From NCBI RefSeq assembly GCF_002869965.1, contig NZ_PEBS01000007.1, forward strand, positions 1-64,000: a stretch of 64,000 bases of DNA. Direction: 5' to 3'. Position 1 is the first letter of the stretch; each line of letters opens with the position of its first letter. The notes under the pieces were generated by a model. It had not been told where the DNA came from. It did not search any database and saw nothing but the letters and a program-made list of their open reading frames with translations. Origin of the DNA: Janthinobacterium sp. ROICE36 (GTDB lineage Bacteria; Pseudomonadota; Gammaproteobacteria; Burkholderiales; Burkholderiaceae_D). Of the stretch, positions 1 through 7,903 are shown one piece after another. The position numbers and the translations under genes were made by a program.

Positions 1-127
1 TCGCCCTCCACGAATTCCACTTCGCTATTTGGTACACTTATCCACAGCTGCAACTCAAGAATGCAGCACCCCGCCCTGGGTCAAATTTGGATCGGCGCGG
101 TGGGTCAATTTTAGGTCGGCGCCAACA
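1..127. mobile_element. Remnant or outer end of an IS21-type insertion sequence
   Basis: Two 21-base direct repeats lie at 77-97 and 101-121, both beginning TGGGTCAA and ending TCGGCG; they match at 18 of 21 positions and are 3 bases apart. Closely spaced imperfect terminal repeats of this kind, followed by a CAACA end (123-127), are typical of IS21-family tips. No transposase frame (IstA or IstB) is recognisable in the 76 bases before the repeats, so either the element continues outside the window or only its tip remains. The family assignment is inferred from repeat architecture. Confidence 0.4.
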
Positions 128-154
128 GGGTAAAATGAAGAAAGGCGAGAAATT

Positions 155-817
155 ATGATGTCGCGCATGTTCAAAATGGCCCTGTGCCTGGGTCCCGCCA
201 TCTTCATGGTCGGTTGTGCCACCAAGCAGGCCGCGTATGACTATACGGCCTTCAAGGCGGCCAAGCCCCGTTCCATCGTGGTCTTGCCGCCGTTGAACAA
301 TTCGCCGGAAGTCAATGCCGGCAACAGTGTCTACGCACAAGTGACTTATCCGCTGGCCGAAGCGGGCTACTACGTGCTGCCGGTGGCCGTGGTCGCTGAA
401 ACTTTCAAGCAGAACGGCTTGACGAATGCCGCCGATATCCACGGCGTCGATGCGAAAAAGCTCAACGAGATCTTTGGCGCCGATGCGGGCCTGTACGTGA
501 CGATCTCCAAGTACGGCACGACCTACGCCGTGATCGACAGCGTGACGGTGGTCTCGGTGAATGCCAAGCTGGTCGACCTGAAGACGGGCACCTTGCTGTG
601 GCAGGGCGCGGCCAGCGCATCGAGCAATGAAGGCAATAACAGCGGTGGCGGCGGCCTGATCGGTGCGCTAGTGACGGCGGCGGTCAAGCAGATCATCAAC
701 ACCAGCACCGATGCCAGCCATCCTATCGCCGGCACGGCGAATGCGCGCATGCTGTCGGCCGGCGTGCCGAATGGCTTGCTGTACGGCCCCCGTTCGGAGC
801 GCTACCTGGTGCAGTAA
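155..817 (+). CDS. GNA1162/DUF799-family outer-membrane lipoprotein
   Basis: A 220-residue putative lipoprotein. The N-terminus has a short hydrophobic signal ending in a lipobox-like VGC, so the mature protein should start at the cysteine near residue 22. The body carries the DUF799 pattern (SIVVLPPLNNSPEV near residue 40, then a long alternating segment and a Gly-rich stretch near residue 168). Length agrees with the neisserial GNA1162 family (about 215 residues). In related bacteria the gene is usually third in a cluster with a CsgG-like and a DUF4810 protein; here neither partner is in view, and an IS-like tip ends 27 bases before the start. Two in-frame ATG codons (155, 158) follow a GAAAGGCGAG ribosome site. 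Molecular role unknown. Confidence 0.85.
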   Translation: MMSRMFKMALCLGPAIFMVGCATKQAAYDYTAFKAAKPRSIVVLPPLNNSPEVNAGNSVYAQVTYPLAEAGYYVLPVAVVAETFKQNGLTNAADIHGVDAKKLNEIFGADAGLYVTISKYGTTYAVIDSVTVVSVNAKLVDLKTGTLLWQGAASASSNEGNNSGGGGLIGALVTAAVKQIINTSTDASHPIAGTANARMLSAGVPNGLLYGPRSERYLVQ

Positions 818-1129
818 GCGTCCGGTAACACCCCGCACAGGCCCTGCATTCGCCAGGGCCTGTAGTCGGCAGTGCCAGGCGAGCGACTCCGCATCGTTTG
901 CAGTGATGAGCAGCGCCAAAGGAACTGGCGGACTCGTCGTCCGGCGCTGTTTTGCGTGAGTCCGGGCAGAGCCTGAAGAGTGAGCAAACGATGACTATGG
1001 TAATTTAGGCGTAGTAGTTGAGACCAGACCGGATACGATGGCAAACTCCATTACTGCAACCGGTCAGTGCCAACGTCAAGCTCCTTACCCGACTATTTGA
1101 GAAACACGTCAGTTATCGAGCGAGCCGGT
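818..1129. other. Gene-free interval with one terminator-like hairpin
   Basis: This 312-base gap separates two convergent genes. At 838-862 there is a perfect 9-bp stem (CAGGCCCTG / CAGGGCCTG) with a 7-base loop, 21 bases after the lipoprotein stop codon. It lacks a T-run, so it could be a weak terminator or an RNA-stabilising hairpin. I see no coding signal or remnant in the rest. Confidence 0.5.
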
Positions 1130-1711
1130 TTACAGACTGGCTGCGAACAGCCTATCCGCGATCTCGGCGACGCGTACTCCGTACATGCGGGCGGTTTCGA
1201 GGTCGCCGAACGACATCTCTTCCGGCGCTGCATCAGCAGGCGTCTGCGCCATCGGACCGAGGAACGAGCCCATGCGATTGATATCGTCGCGCTGGGATGC
1301 CTTGGTGTTGGAGGATTTCATGCCCATGCCCACCCAGATTCCGCGATGCTGCGCGGCCAGCAGTGTGAAATACTGAAGCGTCGCCAGCTTGTCACCATTG
1401 ATGCTTGCGCTGTTGGTAAATCCGCCGAAGACCTTGTCCTTCCACAAATCGGCAAACCATGGCTTTGACGATGCATCGGCAAATTTCTTGAATTGCCAGC
1501 TCGGCCCGCCCATATAGGTCGGCGAACCGAGAATGATGTATTGTGCGCCTTCTATCTCCGCCCACGCTTGATCGGATAGATTACCGTCGGCGTCAATCTG
1601 AATCAGGCTTGCTTGAGCGCCCTCAGCCACAGCATTGGCCACCCGTTCGGTATGGCCATAACCTGAATGGAAAATGACAACGCCTTTTGATTTTTGAGAA
1701 TACATGTTCAT
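1130..1711 (-). CDS. Flavodoxin-like NAD(P)H-dependent oxidoreductase
   Basis: A 193-residue cytoplasmic protein of the flavodoxin/WrbA superfamily. The FMN-phosphate loop appears as HSGYGHTERVA near residues 15-25, and the second flavin-contacting loop as LGSPTYMGGPS near residues 61-71, followed by a KVFGGFTNSAS segment typical of NADPH:quinone reductase-type flavodoxins. It lies 10 bases downstream of the DoxX-like gene on the same strand, suggesting a small redox operon transcribed away from the LysR gene at 2589. Substrate unknown; quinone or flavin reduction is an inference. Confidence 0.85.
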   Translation of the reverse strand: MNMYSQKSKGVVIFHSGYGHTERVANAVAEGAQASLIQIDADGNLSDQAWAEIEGAQYIILGSPTYMGGPSWQFKKFADASSKPWFADLWKDKVFGGFTNSASINGDKLATLQYFTLLAAQHRGIWVGMGMKSSNTKASQRDDINRMGSFLGPMAQTPADAAPEEMSFGDLETARMYGVRVAEIADRLFAASL

Positions 1712-1721
1712 GATAAGACTT

Positions 1722-2090
1722 TCAATGTTGATGGGTAATGCGTGAAGTAATCAGGGCGAGAAAGACCAGCATTGGGAAAAGGGCATGCAGCCATTCCTGT
1801 TGAATCACCAGAGTGAGGGCGGCGGCGGCCATGACGGCCCCTCCTAGCGCGATTCCCGCTGTATTGGTCATGCTTCGTGCCTGGAGAAAAGCGCTGGATA
1901 GTTCGAGCAAACCAGTGGCGTAATGCATCCACCCGGGGTATCCCCATCGCCGATATTCGGCGAGCAGCGGGATAGTGGCGAAAACATTGAGCAGCCCAGC
2001 GTACACGAAGAACGCGACCAGAACCCACTTCAACAAGCCACGCCAGGAGACGGTTTTCAAGATAAATTCCTTCTTCGAAGAAGTGTTCAT
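1722..2090 (-). CDS. DoxX-like small membrane protein
   Basis: A 122-residue protein with four predicted membrane segments (near residues 17-35, 44-66, 70-90 and 95-113). The WGYPGWMHYATGLLEL motif is characteristic of DoxX-like proteins. The ATG at 2090 is chosen because it overlaps the stop codon of the preceding aldo/keto reductase remnant (ATGA), implying translational coupling. The next gene encodes a flavodoxin-like protein, consistent with a redox role, but no specific function can be read from the sequence. Confidence 0.75.
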   Translation of the reverse strand: MNTSSKKEFILKTVSWRGLLKWVLVAFFVYAGLLNVFATIPLLAEYRRWGYPGWMHYATGLLELSSAFLQARSMTNTAGIALGGAVMAAAALTLVIQQEWLHALFPMLVFLALITSRITHQH

Positions 2091-2476
2091 GACGATTCCG
2101 TTTGACGTCCCGTGCAAGCATCCACGCCCGGATTCTCTGGCCTGAGCTTGCTGACGCTGTCGAATCGGGCGAGCGCATCGGCGTCGAGCTCAAGGTTCAC
2201 GGCGGCCAGATTCTGTTCAAGCCGAACCAGACGCTTTGCACCCATTACGACTGAAGTGGCGAAGGGCTTCGCCCGTACGTACGCGCGTCGCTCGGCAAGG
2301 CCATTCGCCTTGACATCTGCGTCCAGACAGCGCTGCACGATGTTGTCGGCCGTCGCTTGATCCATTCCGGCAAGATCGTGATACAAGCCCGCCTGCCCCG
2401 CAGGGCCGCAGGTCATTGTGCCGAGGTATGGCTCGGACACGAACAGCCTTGTGTTACCCAATTGTTTGTAGCGCAT
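2087..2476 (-). pseudogene. Aldo/keto reductase with a large internal deletion
   Basis: The 129-codon frame begins like an aldo/keto reductase (MRYKQLGNTRLFVSE, LGTMTCG, then MDQATADNIVQRCLDADV near residues 42-59). It then jumps directly to the C-terminal cofactor region (AKPFATSVVMGAKRLVRLEQN, then the SKLRPENPG tail). Full-length members have about 330-350 residues, so roughly 200 residues carrying the catalytic Asp-Tyr-Lys-His set are absent. The deletion is in frame, so a short product could still be translated, but it cannot be an active reductase. Its stop overlaps the DoxX-like start. Small substitutions in the conserved N-terminal motif (TMTCG where TMTFG is usual) suggest long-standing decay. 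Confidence 0.8.
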
Positions 2477-2524
2477 GATCACCTTGAAAAGTGTAGCGGC
2501 TCCCACCTAATGAGCCCAAGCGAT

Positions 2525-2557
2525 CACTTTACCCGCAGCGAATTTATCTATAAAGTG
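2525..2557. promoter_or_regulatory. Inverted repeat in a divergent promoter region (possible LysR operator)
   Basis: CACTTTA at 2525-2531 and TAAAGTG at 2551-2557 form a perfect 7-bp inverted repeat with a 19-base spacer. It lies between the leftward redox cluster (start 2476) and the rightward LysR gene (start 2589), where LysR-type regulators usually bind. Operator function is inferred from position only. Confidence 0.4.
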
Positions 2558-2588
2558 CTCCAATAGAAACTCATTGTTATCCAAATAT

Positions 2589-3503
2589 ATGACAATACAA
2601 AACCTTGAGGCGTTGGCGATTTTTGTTCGCATCGCGGAAATGGGCAGCTTCACCCAAGCCGCTGAGAGCATAGGCATTCAGAAAGGCCGGGCCTCGAACG
2701 TGGTCCGCCGGCTAGAGGCGCAATTGGGTGTGCGCCTGTTACACCGTTCGACCCGGACGGTGCAATTGAGCGAAGACGGGCGCAATTTCTACACGCGTGC
2801 GCGTGCTTTGCTCGCGGATGCCGAGGATCTGGGTGCAATGTTCACCGGCGGCGACGCACCTCTGAGCGGCCGTATCCGCATCGACTTGCCCACCGAATTA
2901 GCCCGTACCACGTTCATGCCCGCCTTATCGACTTTCCTAGAACGCTATCCGGACATCGAGCTGGAGATATCGAGCACTGACCGGCGCGTCGATCTGGTCC
3001 AGGAAGGGATCGATTGCGTGCTGCGAGTCGGCCCCATTGTCGACGAAACGCTGGTGGCACGCGCCTTCGGCGACCTTACAATGGTGAACGCCGCGAGTCC
3101 GAGGTATCTTCAGCAGCGTGGCATACCTCGCACCCTGCACGATCTGCTCTCGCAGGGACATCGCATGGTGCACTACACGCCGACACTGGGTGCCCGGCCA
3201 TTCGGCTGGGAATATCCGGACGGCAACCGCTATGCCACGCTCGCGCTACCCGGCGCCGTTAGCGTCAACAACGTTCAGGCTTATCACGGTGCGGGACTGG
3301 CCGGCCTGGGACTGATTCAGGCCGGGCTGGCCAGCCTGAAACCCTATCTTGCGAACGGCGAACTGATCGAGGTGCTGCCGGGTTTGCGGCCGGCGCCGTT
3401 GCCGGTATCGGTCGTGGTAGCGCATCGCCAGAACCTGTCGCGCCGCGTCCGGATTTTCATCGAATGGCTCGAACATATCCTGCAGCCAGACTTGGAACGG
3501 TAA
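2589..3503 (+). CDS. LysR-family transcriptional regulator
   Basis: A 304-residue LysR-type regulator. The winged helix-turn-helix occupies about residues 4-63 (QNLEALAIFVRIAEMGSFT, then NVVRRLEAQLGVRLLHRST), followed by a substrate-binding domain to the end. ATG at 2589 is preferred over an upstream TTG at 2574 because it places the helix at the usual distance from the N-terminus. It is divergent from the aldo/keto reductase-DoxX-flavodoxin cluster, its likely target, with an inverted repeat between them. It resembles the subgroup that represses quinone- or aldehyde-responsive reductases; the inducer is unknown. Confidence 0.9.
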   Translation: MTIQNLEALAIFVRIAEMGSFTQAAESIGIQKGRASNVVRRLEAQLGVRLLHRSTRTVQLSEDGRNFYTRARALLADAEDLGAMFTGGDAPLSGRIRIDLPTELARTTFMPALSTFLERYPDIELEISSTDRRVDLVQEGIDCVLRVGPIVDETLVARAFGDLTMVNAASPRYLQQRGIPRTLHDLLSQGHRMVHYTPTLGARPFGWEYPDGNRYATLALPGAVSVNNVQAYHGAGLAGLGLIQAGLASLKPYLANGELIEVLPGLRPAPLPVSVVVAHRQNLSRRVRIFIEWLEHILQPDLER

Positions 3504-3977
3504 CCGAAGGCGCAGCCAGTCTCCTCATGTGGGGTTGACGCTTCCATTCATGAGACTGAGCTTGGTCGCGATCACCGTGTTTCAACCCTTACATGGCCGC
3601 TTCGGGGCGTTTGTCAACGGTCGCCTGACGTGACGTGACAGGTCAAGACCGCGCCGGTCTTCCTGAAACCGCAGCACCCGCACAGCAGTTACCAGATCCA
3701 TGCCTGGCAAGTGTTGAAGGGCGTGCATGGCACCAGCAGATCGTTCGTCTGCGACCAGCAAATCGCGATCGACGTGCGTAGTGATGGCCGCGAAGACGAC
3801 TTGAATGCGCATTCGGCCACGATGCAGTCCGTCGTGCCGGTCACAGCCATGGAAGTGGACCTTGGCAGAGGCGACAATGCCGGCGTGCCGGCTCACTTGC
3901 TGGCTGACCTGGCTGGCGCCAGCCGGCTTCCCCCAGGCACGTTAAGATAGCGGTATTTTCGAGACTGAGAGGGTGGC
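3504..3977. other. Gene-free interval of 474 bases, origin unclear
   Basis: The interval has open frames of about 100 codons on both strands, but none has a convincing start, ribosome site or recognisable motif. The plus-strand frame from 3639 to 3950 begins just after a stop codon and has no good start, so it may be a remnant of an unidentified gene. A short hairpin (AAGACC / GGTCTT) lies at 3645-3661. No promoter for the following response regulator is clearly recognisable. Confidence 0.4.
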
Positions 3978-4640
3978 GTGCGCGTGTTGCTGGTGGAAGA
4001 CGATCCGATGATCGGGGAAAGCCTGGTCGAGGGCTTGCGCGGTGAGTGCTATGCCGTGGACTGGGTGCGCGATGGCCATGATGCGGAGCTGGCGCTGGCC
4101 GGTTTCGCCTACGATTTGATGCTGCTGGACCTGGGCTTGCCCGGCAAGGAGGGCATGGAGGTGCTGCGCGCCATACGTGCGCGGGGTGCCGACTTGCCCG
4201 TGCTGATCATCACGGCGCGCGACGGCACGCCGGCCCGCGTCGAGGGGCTCGACAGCGGCGCCGACGATTATCTGGTCAAGCCATTCGACCTCGATGAGTT
4301 GCTGGCGCGCATACGCGCGCTGCTGCGCCGCCGGGTCAGCCGTTCGCGCTCCGTCATCGAGCATGGTGTGCTGACCCTGGACCTGGCCAGCCACGACGTC
4401 AGGTTCGAGGGGGAGCTGATCAAGCTGCCGCCGCGCGAGTTTTCCGTGCTGCGCGCCTTGCTCGACCATCCGGGCAAGGTGGTGTCGAAGCGGCAACTGA
4501 GCGAAAAGCTGTACGGCTGGGATAGCGAAGTGGAAAGCAATACCGTCGATGTGTACGTGTACCAGCTGCGCAAGAAGTTCGGCGCGGACAGCATCCAGAC
4601 CGTGCGCGGCGTGGGCTACAAGATGCGGGTAGCATCTTGA
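3978..4640 (+). CDS. OmpR-family response regulator (QseB/PmrA type)
   Basis: A 220-residue regulator. The receiver domain (residues 1-115) keeps the acidic pocket Glu7-Asp8-Asp9, phosphoacceptor Asp51 in LLDLGLPG, Thr79 and Lys101 in LVKPF. The C-terminal winged helix (about 125-218) includes WDSEVESNTVDVYVYQLRKK and the end motif VRGVGYKM. A GTG start at 3978 follows a GAGAGGG ribosome site and puts the first beta strand (RVLLVEDD) at the N-terminus. The stop overlaps the kinase start (TGATG), so the pair is co-translated. QseB, TctD and PmrA are the nearest named relatives; the signal is unknown. Confidence 0.92.
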   Translation: MRVLLVEDDPMIGESLVEGLRGECYAVDWVRDGHDAELALAGFAYDLMLLDLGLPGKEGMEVLRAIRARGADLPVLIITARDGTPARVEGLDSGADDYLVKPFDLDELLARIRALLRRRVSRSRSVIEHGVLTLDLASHDVRFEGELIKLPPREFSVLRALLDHPGKVVSKRQLSEKLYGWDSEVESNTVDVYVYQLRKKFGADSIQTVRGVGYKMRVAS

Positions 4641-5947
4641 TGACCATCCGCCGCCAGTTGCTGCTGGGTTTACTGGCCGCCACCTTGCTGTGCGTGCTCG
4701 GCGCGGGTATGTCGCTGTTTCGCTCGTTGCTGGAAGAAGCCAATGAACTGGCCGATTTGCAGCTGCGCCAGCTGGCCGTGGCCTTGCCCGACGAGTTCGA
4801 GCCGCAGGCGGGCTTGTCCGCCGCGCAAGATCCGGAAGAAGCGTTCGTGCTGCAAGCGTGGGACGAACAGGGGCAGTCATTGTCCGTCTTGCCGGGCCAG
4901 CCGGCACTGCCGCGCTATGCGCTGGCCGGCTTTGCCGATGTCACGGTGCGCGGCGAGGACTGGCGCCTGTACGGCGAGACGCGGCGCGGGCGCTACGTGC
5001 AGGTGGCGCAGGCGCAGGCCGTGCGCGACCAGCTGGCCTGGCAGATGACCATGCGGGCAGGCGTACCCCTGCTGGTGTTCGCGCTGATCCTGGCACTGCT
5101 GATCGTCGTCGTGGTGGCACGCGCGCTGGCGCCCCTGCACCGGCTGGCCGAGTCGGTGGCGGGCCGTTCGCCGGACGCCCTGACGCCGCTGGAGGCGCAG
5201 CAGATGCCGCCCGAACTGCGACCCGTGGCGCTGGCGCTCAACAGTTTGATGGGCCAGTTCGAGGCTGCGCTGACTGCGCAGCGCACCTTCGTTGCCGACG
5301 CCGCGCATGAATTGCGCTCGCCGCTGACGGCGCTGAAATTGCAGCTGCAGGTGGCCGAACGGGCCGCCAGCGAGGAAGAGCGCCGCGTGGCGCTGGCGCG
5401 GCTGCACGAACGGCTGGACCGCAGCACGCACCTGGTGCGCCAGCTATTGAGTCTGGCGCGCCATGAAACGGCGCTGACGGCCAGTCAGCTGCACACGGTA
5501 GACCTGGGACAGTTGCTGGAAGCGGCCGTGGCCGACCACAGCGCGCTGGCCGACAGCCGCGCAATCGACCTGGGCGTGGTGGAAACGGCGCCGGCCAGGG
5601 TGCTGGTGCAGGCCGATCCCGACGGTTTGCAAGTCTTGCTGAATAATCTGATCGACAACGCCTTGCGCTACACGCAGCAGGGTGGGCGCGTCGACCTGCA
5701 GGCGGCGCTGGAAGAGGGCCGGCCCTTGCTACGCGTGTCCGACAACGGCCCCGGCGTGCCGCGCCAGCACCATGCGCGCCTGTTCGACCGCTTCTTCCGT
5801 CCCGACGGCAACGACGCCTGGGGCTGCGGCCTGGGCTTGTCCATCGTGCGCCACATCGCCGAGCACCACCAGGCCGACATCGCGCTGGCCGATGGGGAAG
5901 CGGGGCGGGGCTTGCAGGTGACGGTGCGTTTCCCGCAGCCAGCCTGA
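4640..5947 (+). CDS. Sensor histidine kinase (QseC type)
   Basis: A 435-residue inner-membrane kinase. There are two membrane segments (about residues 7-25 and 138-160) enclosing a periplasmic sensor region of about 110 residues, then a HAMP-like linker. The dimerisation box DAAHELRSPLTALK contains phospho-His223, and the ATPase domain has NNLIDNALRYT, DNGPGVP and GLGLSIVRHIAEHH. The ATG at 4640 overlaps the regulator stop; an in-frame TTG at 4637 is less likely. It should phosphorylate the regulator encoded immediately upstream. A bidirectional terminator follows. Confidence 0.92.
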   Translation: MTIRRQLLLGLLAATLLCVLGAGMSLFRSLLEEANELADLQLRQLAVALPDEFEPQAGLSAAQDPEEAFVLQAWDEQGQSLSVLPGQPALPRYALAGFADVTVRGEDWRLYGETRRGRYVQVAQAQAVRDQLAWQMTMRAGVPLLVFALILALLIVVVVARALAPLHRLAESVAGRSPDALTPLEAQQMPPELRPVALALNSLMGQFEAALTAQRTFVADAAHELRSPLTALKLQLQVAERAASEEERRVALARLHERLDRSTHLVRQLLSLARHETALTASQLHTVDLGQLLEAAVADHSALADSRAIDLGVVETAPARVLVQADPDGLQVLLNNLIDNALRYTQQGGRVDLQAALEEGRPLLRVSDNGPGVPRQHHARLFDRFFRPDGNDAWGCGLGLSIVRHIAEHHQADIALADGEAGRGLQVTVRFPQPA

Positions 5948-5954
5948 ATACAAA

Positions 5955-5986
5955 AAAAGCGGATGCCGTCGCCAGCCTCCGCTTTT
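5955..5986. terminator. Bidirectional intrinsic terminator
   Basis: AAAAGCGGA (5955-5963) pairs perfectly with TCCGCTTTT (5978-5986) around a 14-base loop. The A-rich and T-rich flanks allow it to work from both directions, between the convergent kinase gene (ends 5947) and the nitroreductase gene (ends 6005). Confidence 0.8.
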
Positions 5987-6004
5987 CAGTCACGCGAGGG
6001 GCGC

Positions 6005-6643
6005 TTACGCCAGCTCGGTGATGAATTGCGCGCGCGCAGGGCGCACTTTTTGCAAGTCCACCAGCCAGTCGCCTTCATCGGCGCGGTAGCCGAGCGGCAG
6101 CATGACGACAGAGCGCAAGCCTTTTTCGCGCAAGCCCAGGATGTCATCGACCTTGGCCGGATCAAAACCTTCCATCGGCGTCGAATCGACTTTTTCTTCC
6201 GCTGCGGCGATCAGGGCCGTGCCCACGCCGATATACGCCTGGCGCGCCGCGTGCTGGTAGTTGGTTTCCGCGTCGCGCTGCGGATACGTGGCCAGGATCT
6301 GTTGGCGGTAGGCTTCCCAGCCTTCATTCTTGAAGCCGCGCACGGTGTTGACCAGGTCAAACATCTTGTCGATGCGTTCGACCGTGTAATTGTCCCAGGC
6401 GGCAAATACCAGCAGATGCGAGGCGTCCGTTATTTGCGACTGGTTCCACGCATGCGGCTTGATCTGCTCGCGCAGGGCCGGATTCGTTACGACGAACACT
6501 TCATACGGGTGTAGTCCGCTGGAGCTGGCCGTCAGGCGCACGGCTTCCAGGATGCGCTCGACCTTGTCTTGCGGCACCGTTTTCGTCGGGTCCATCTTCT
6601 TGGTGGCGTAGCGCCATTGCAGTGTTTCGAGCAGTGCGGACAT
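6005..6643 (-). CDS. NAD(P)H-dependent nitroreductase (NfsB-like)
   Basis: A 212-residue FMN enzyme of the nitroreductase superfamily. Visible features are the N-terminal RYATKKMDPTK segment that contacts the FMN phosphate, the SSSGLHPYEVFVV motif (about residues 39-51), and the C-terminal LPLGYRADEGDWL motif. ATG at 6643 is chosen because an AAAGAGA ribosome site lies before it, whereas the ATG 15 bases upstream has none. The family reduces nitroaromatics or quinones, or acts as a dihydropteridine reductase; the physiological substrate cannot be told. It appears to be a single-gene unit ending at a shared terminator. Confidence 0.88.
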   Translation of the reverse strand: MSALLETLQWRYATKKMDPTKTVPQDKVERILEAVRLTASSSGLHPYEVFVVTNPALREQIKPHAWNQSQITDASHLLVFAAWDNYTVERIDKMFDLVNTVRGFKNEGWEAYRQQILATYPQRDAETNYQHAARQAYIGVGTALIAAAEEKVDSTPMEGFDPAKVDDILGLREKGLRSVVMLPLGYRADEGDWLVDLQKVRPARAQFITELA

Positions 6644-6805
6644 GTCAATCTCTTTCATAATGAATAGTTCAGATTGGAAATGATAGCGGATTCAGGCATT
6701 TCAAGTGCACAGGGTCAAAGAACTTGTATAGCGTACTCAAGTTAGCGCACCCAGGCACCGTTGTCTACAGGCCAGGCAAGGCACGCTGATGTTGCTGGTA
6801 GCGAG

Positions 6806-7903
6806 TCAGCCAGCGGGCGGCGGCGCGCCATGCTCGACCGGCCACTTGATGGTAAATAGGCTTCCCCCGAGGCCGCCGTCCGCTTTGCTGCGCGTGCAGG
6901 CCGCGCTGCCGCCATGCGCGCGGGCGATGGCTTCGACCACGGCCAAGCCCAGGCCGCTACCCGCATGCAGGTCGCCGTCGTCGCTGTCGCCGCGGCGAAA
7001 CGCGACGAACACGTACGGCGCCAGTTCCTCGGCAATGCCGGGCCCCGCATCCTCGACGCTCAGGTAGTACTGGCCAGCCTGCACGCGGGTGCGCACGCGC
7101 AGCAGGCCAGGATGGGCATAGCGACGCGCGTTGTCGAGCAGGGCCAGCACGATCTGCCGGATGCGCGCCGCGTCGCAGCAGACGGGATGGTCGGACAGCT
7201 GCAATTGCAGGGCAAAGCCGGCCGCTTCCATGTCCGGCGCCAGCAGGCGGCCCACTTCCTCTATTTCCAGGGTCAGGTCGGTCCACGCCATGCGCAGCTG
7301 CATGTAGCCGCTGTCGGCCAGGCTCAGGGTGCGCAAGTCCTCGATCAGGCGGCCCAGGTCTTCGACTTGCGACAGCAGGCTGGAAAACGGCACTTCCTCG
7401 GGCTTGAAGACGCCATCGACGACACCTTGCAAGGTGCCGCGCAGGATCGTCACGGGCGTGCGCAGTTCGTGCGCGATGGCGGCATTCCATGTCTCGCTTT
7501 CCTTGGCCGCCCGCTGCAGGCGCTCGGCCATGCTGTTGAAGTCATCGACCAGCATGGCCGTTTCGCCCAGACTGCGGTCGCCCGCGAAGGCGCGCGCGGA
7601 CAGGTCGCCATGCGCCACGCGGCGCACGCTGTCCATCACGGAATTGATCGGTTTCAATATGCGCGAAGCGAGCTTGATGGCGAAAAACGCGGCCAGCAGC
7701 AAGCCGAAGATGGTGATGGCGAAGATCCACAGCCACTCGACGGTGCTGGGCGACCAGTCGTCCGGTTCGGACAGCATGCCGGGGTCGATCTTGAAGGCGA
7801 CGGCGAAGAAAATCCACGAACCGATCCAGATGAGCAGGATGCTGCTGACCATCAGCACGGACATCGACAGCACGATCTGCCGGTTCAGGCCCGTGAAGCG
7901 CAT
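6806..7903 (-). CDS. Sensor histidine kinase (BaeS-like)
   Basis: A 365-residue inner-membrane kinase with two membrane segments (about residues 12-36 and 56-78) and only a very short periplasmic loop between them, so it may sense envelope or membrane state rather than a soluble ligand. A HAMP domain (80-132) precedes the His box AAIAHELRTPVT with His145 and the ATPase motifs LLDNARRYA, DAGPGIA and GLGLAVVEAIARAHGG. The start overlaps the regulator stop (TGATG). The pair is divergent from an RND efflux operon, matching the BaeSR-MdtABC arrangement, so efflux control is its likely output. Confidence 0.9.
   Translation of the reverse strand: MRFTGLNRQIVLSMSVLMVSSILLIWIGSWIFFAVAFKIDPGMLSEPDDWSPSTVEWLWIFAITIFGLLLAAFFAIKLASRILKPINSVMDSVRRVAHGDLSARAFAGDRSLGETAMLVDDFNSMAERLQRAAKESETWNAAIAHELRTPVTILRGTLQGVVDGVFKPEEVPFSSLLSQVEDLGRLIEDLRTLSLADSGYMQLRMAWTDLTLEIEEVGRLLAPDMEAAGFALQLQLSDHPVCCDAARIRQIVLALLDNARRYAHPGLLRVRTRVQAGQYYLSVEDAGPGIAEELAPYVFVAFRRGDSDDGDLHAGSGLGLAVVEAIARAHGGSAACTRSKADGGLGGSLFTIKWPVEHGAPPPAG

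Noticed and set aside
838-862. CRISPR-like or mobile repeat reading of the CAGGCCCTG hairpin
   Set aside because: It occurs once, as a simple stem-loop after a stop codon; no repeated units follow.
3582-3950. Open frames of about 100 codons on both strands between the LysR and QseB-like genes
   Set aside because: No convincing start, ribosome site or family motif; the frames overlap each other on opposite strands in GC-rich DNA, where chance open frames are common.
3940-3957. Possible QseB/PmrA box before the regulator at 3978
   Set aside because: Only one half-site (GTTAAG) is present; the second half (GTATT) does not fit the consensus.
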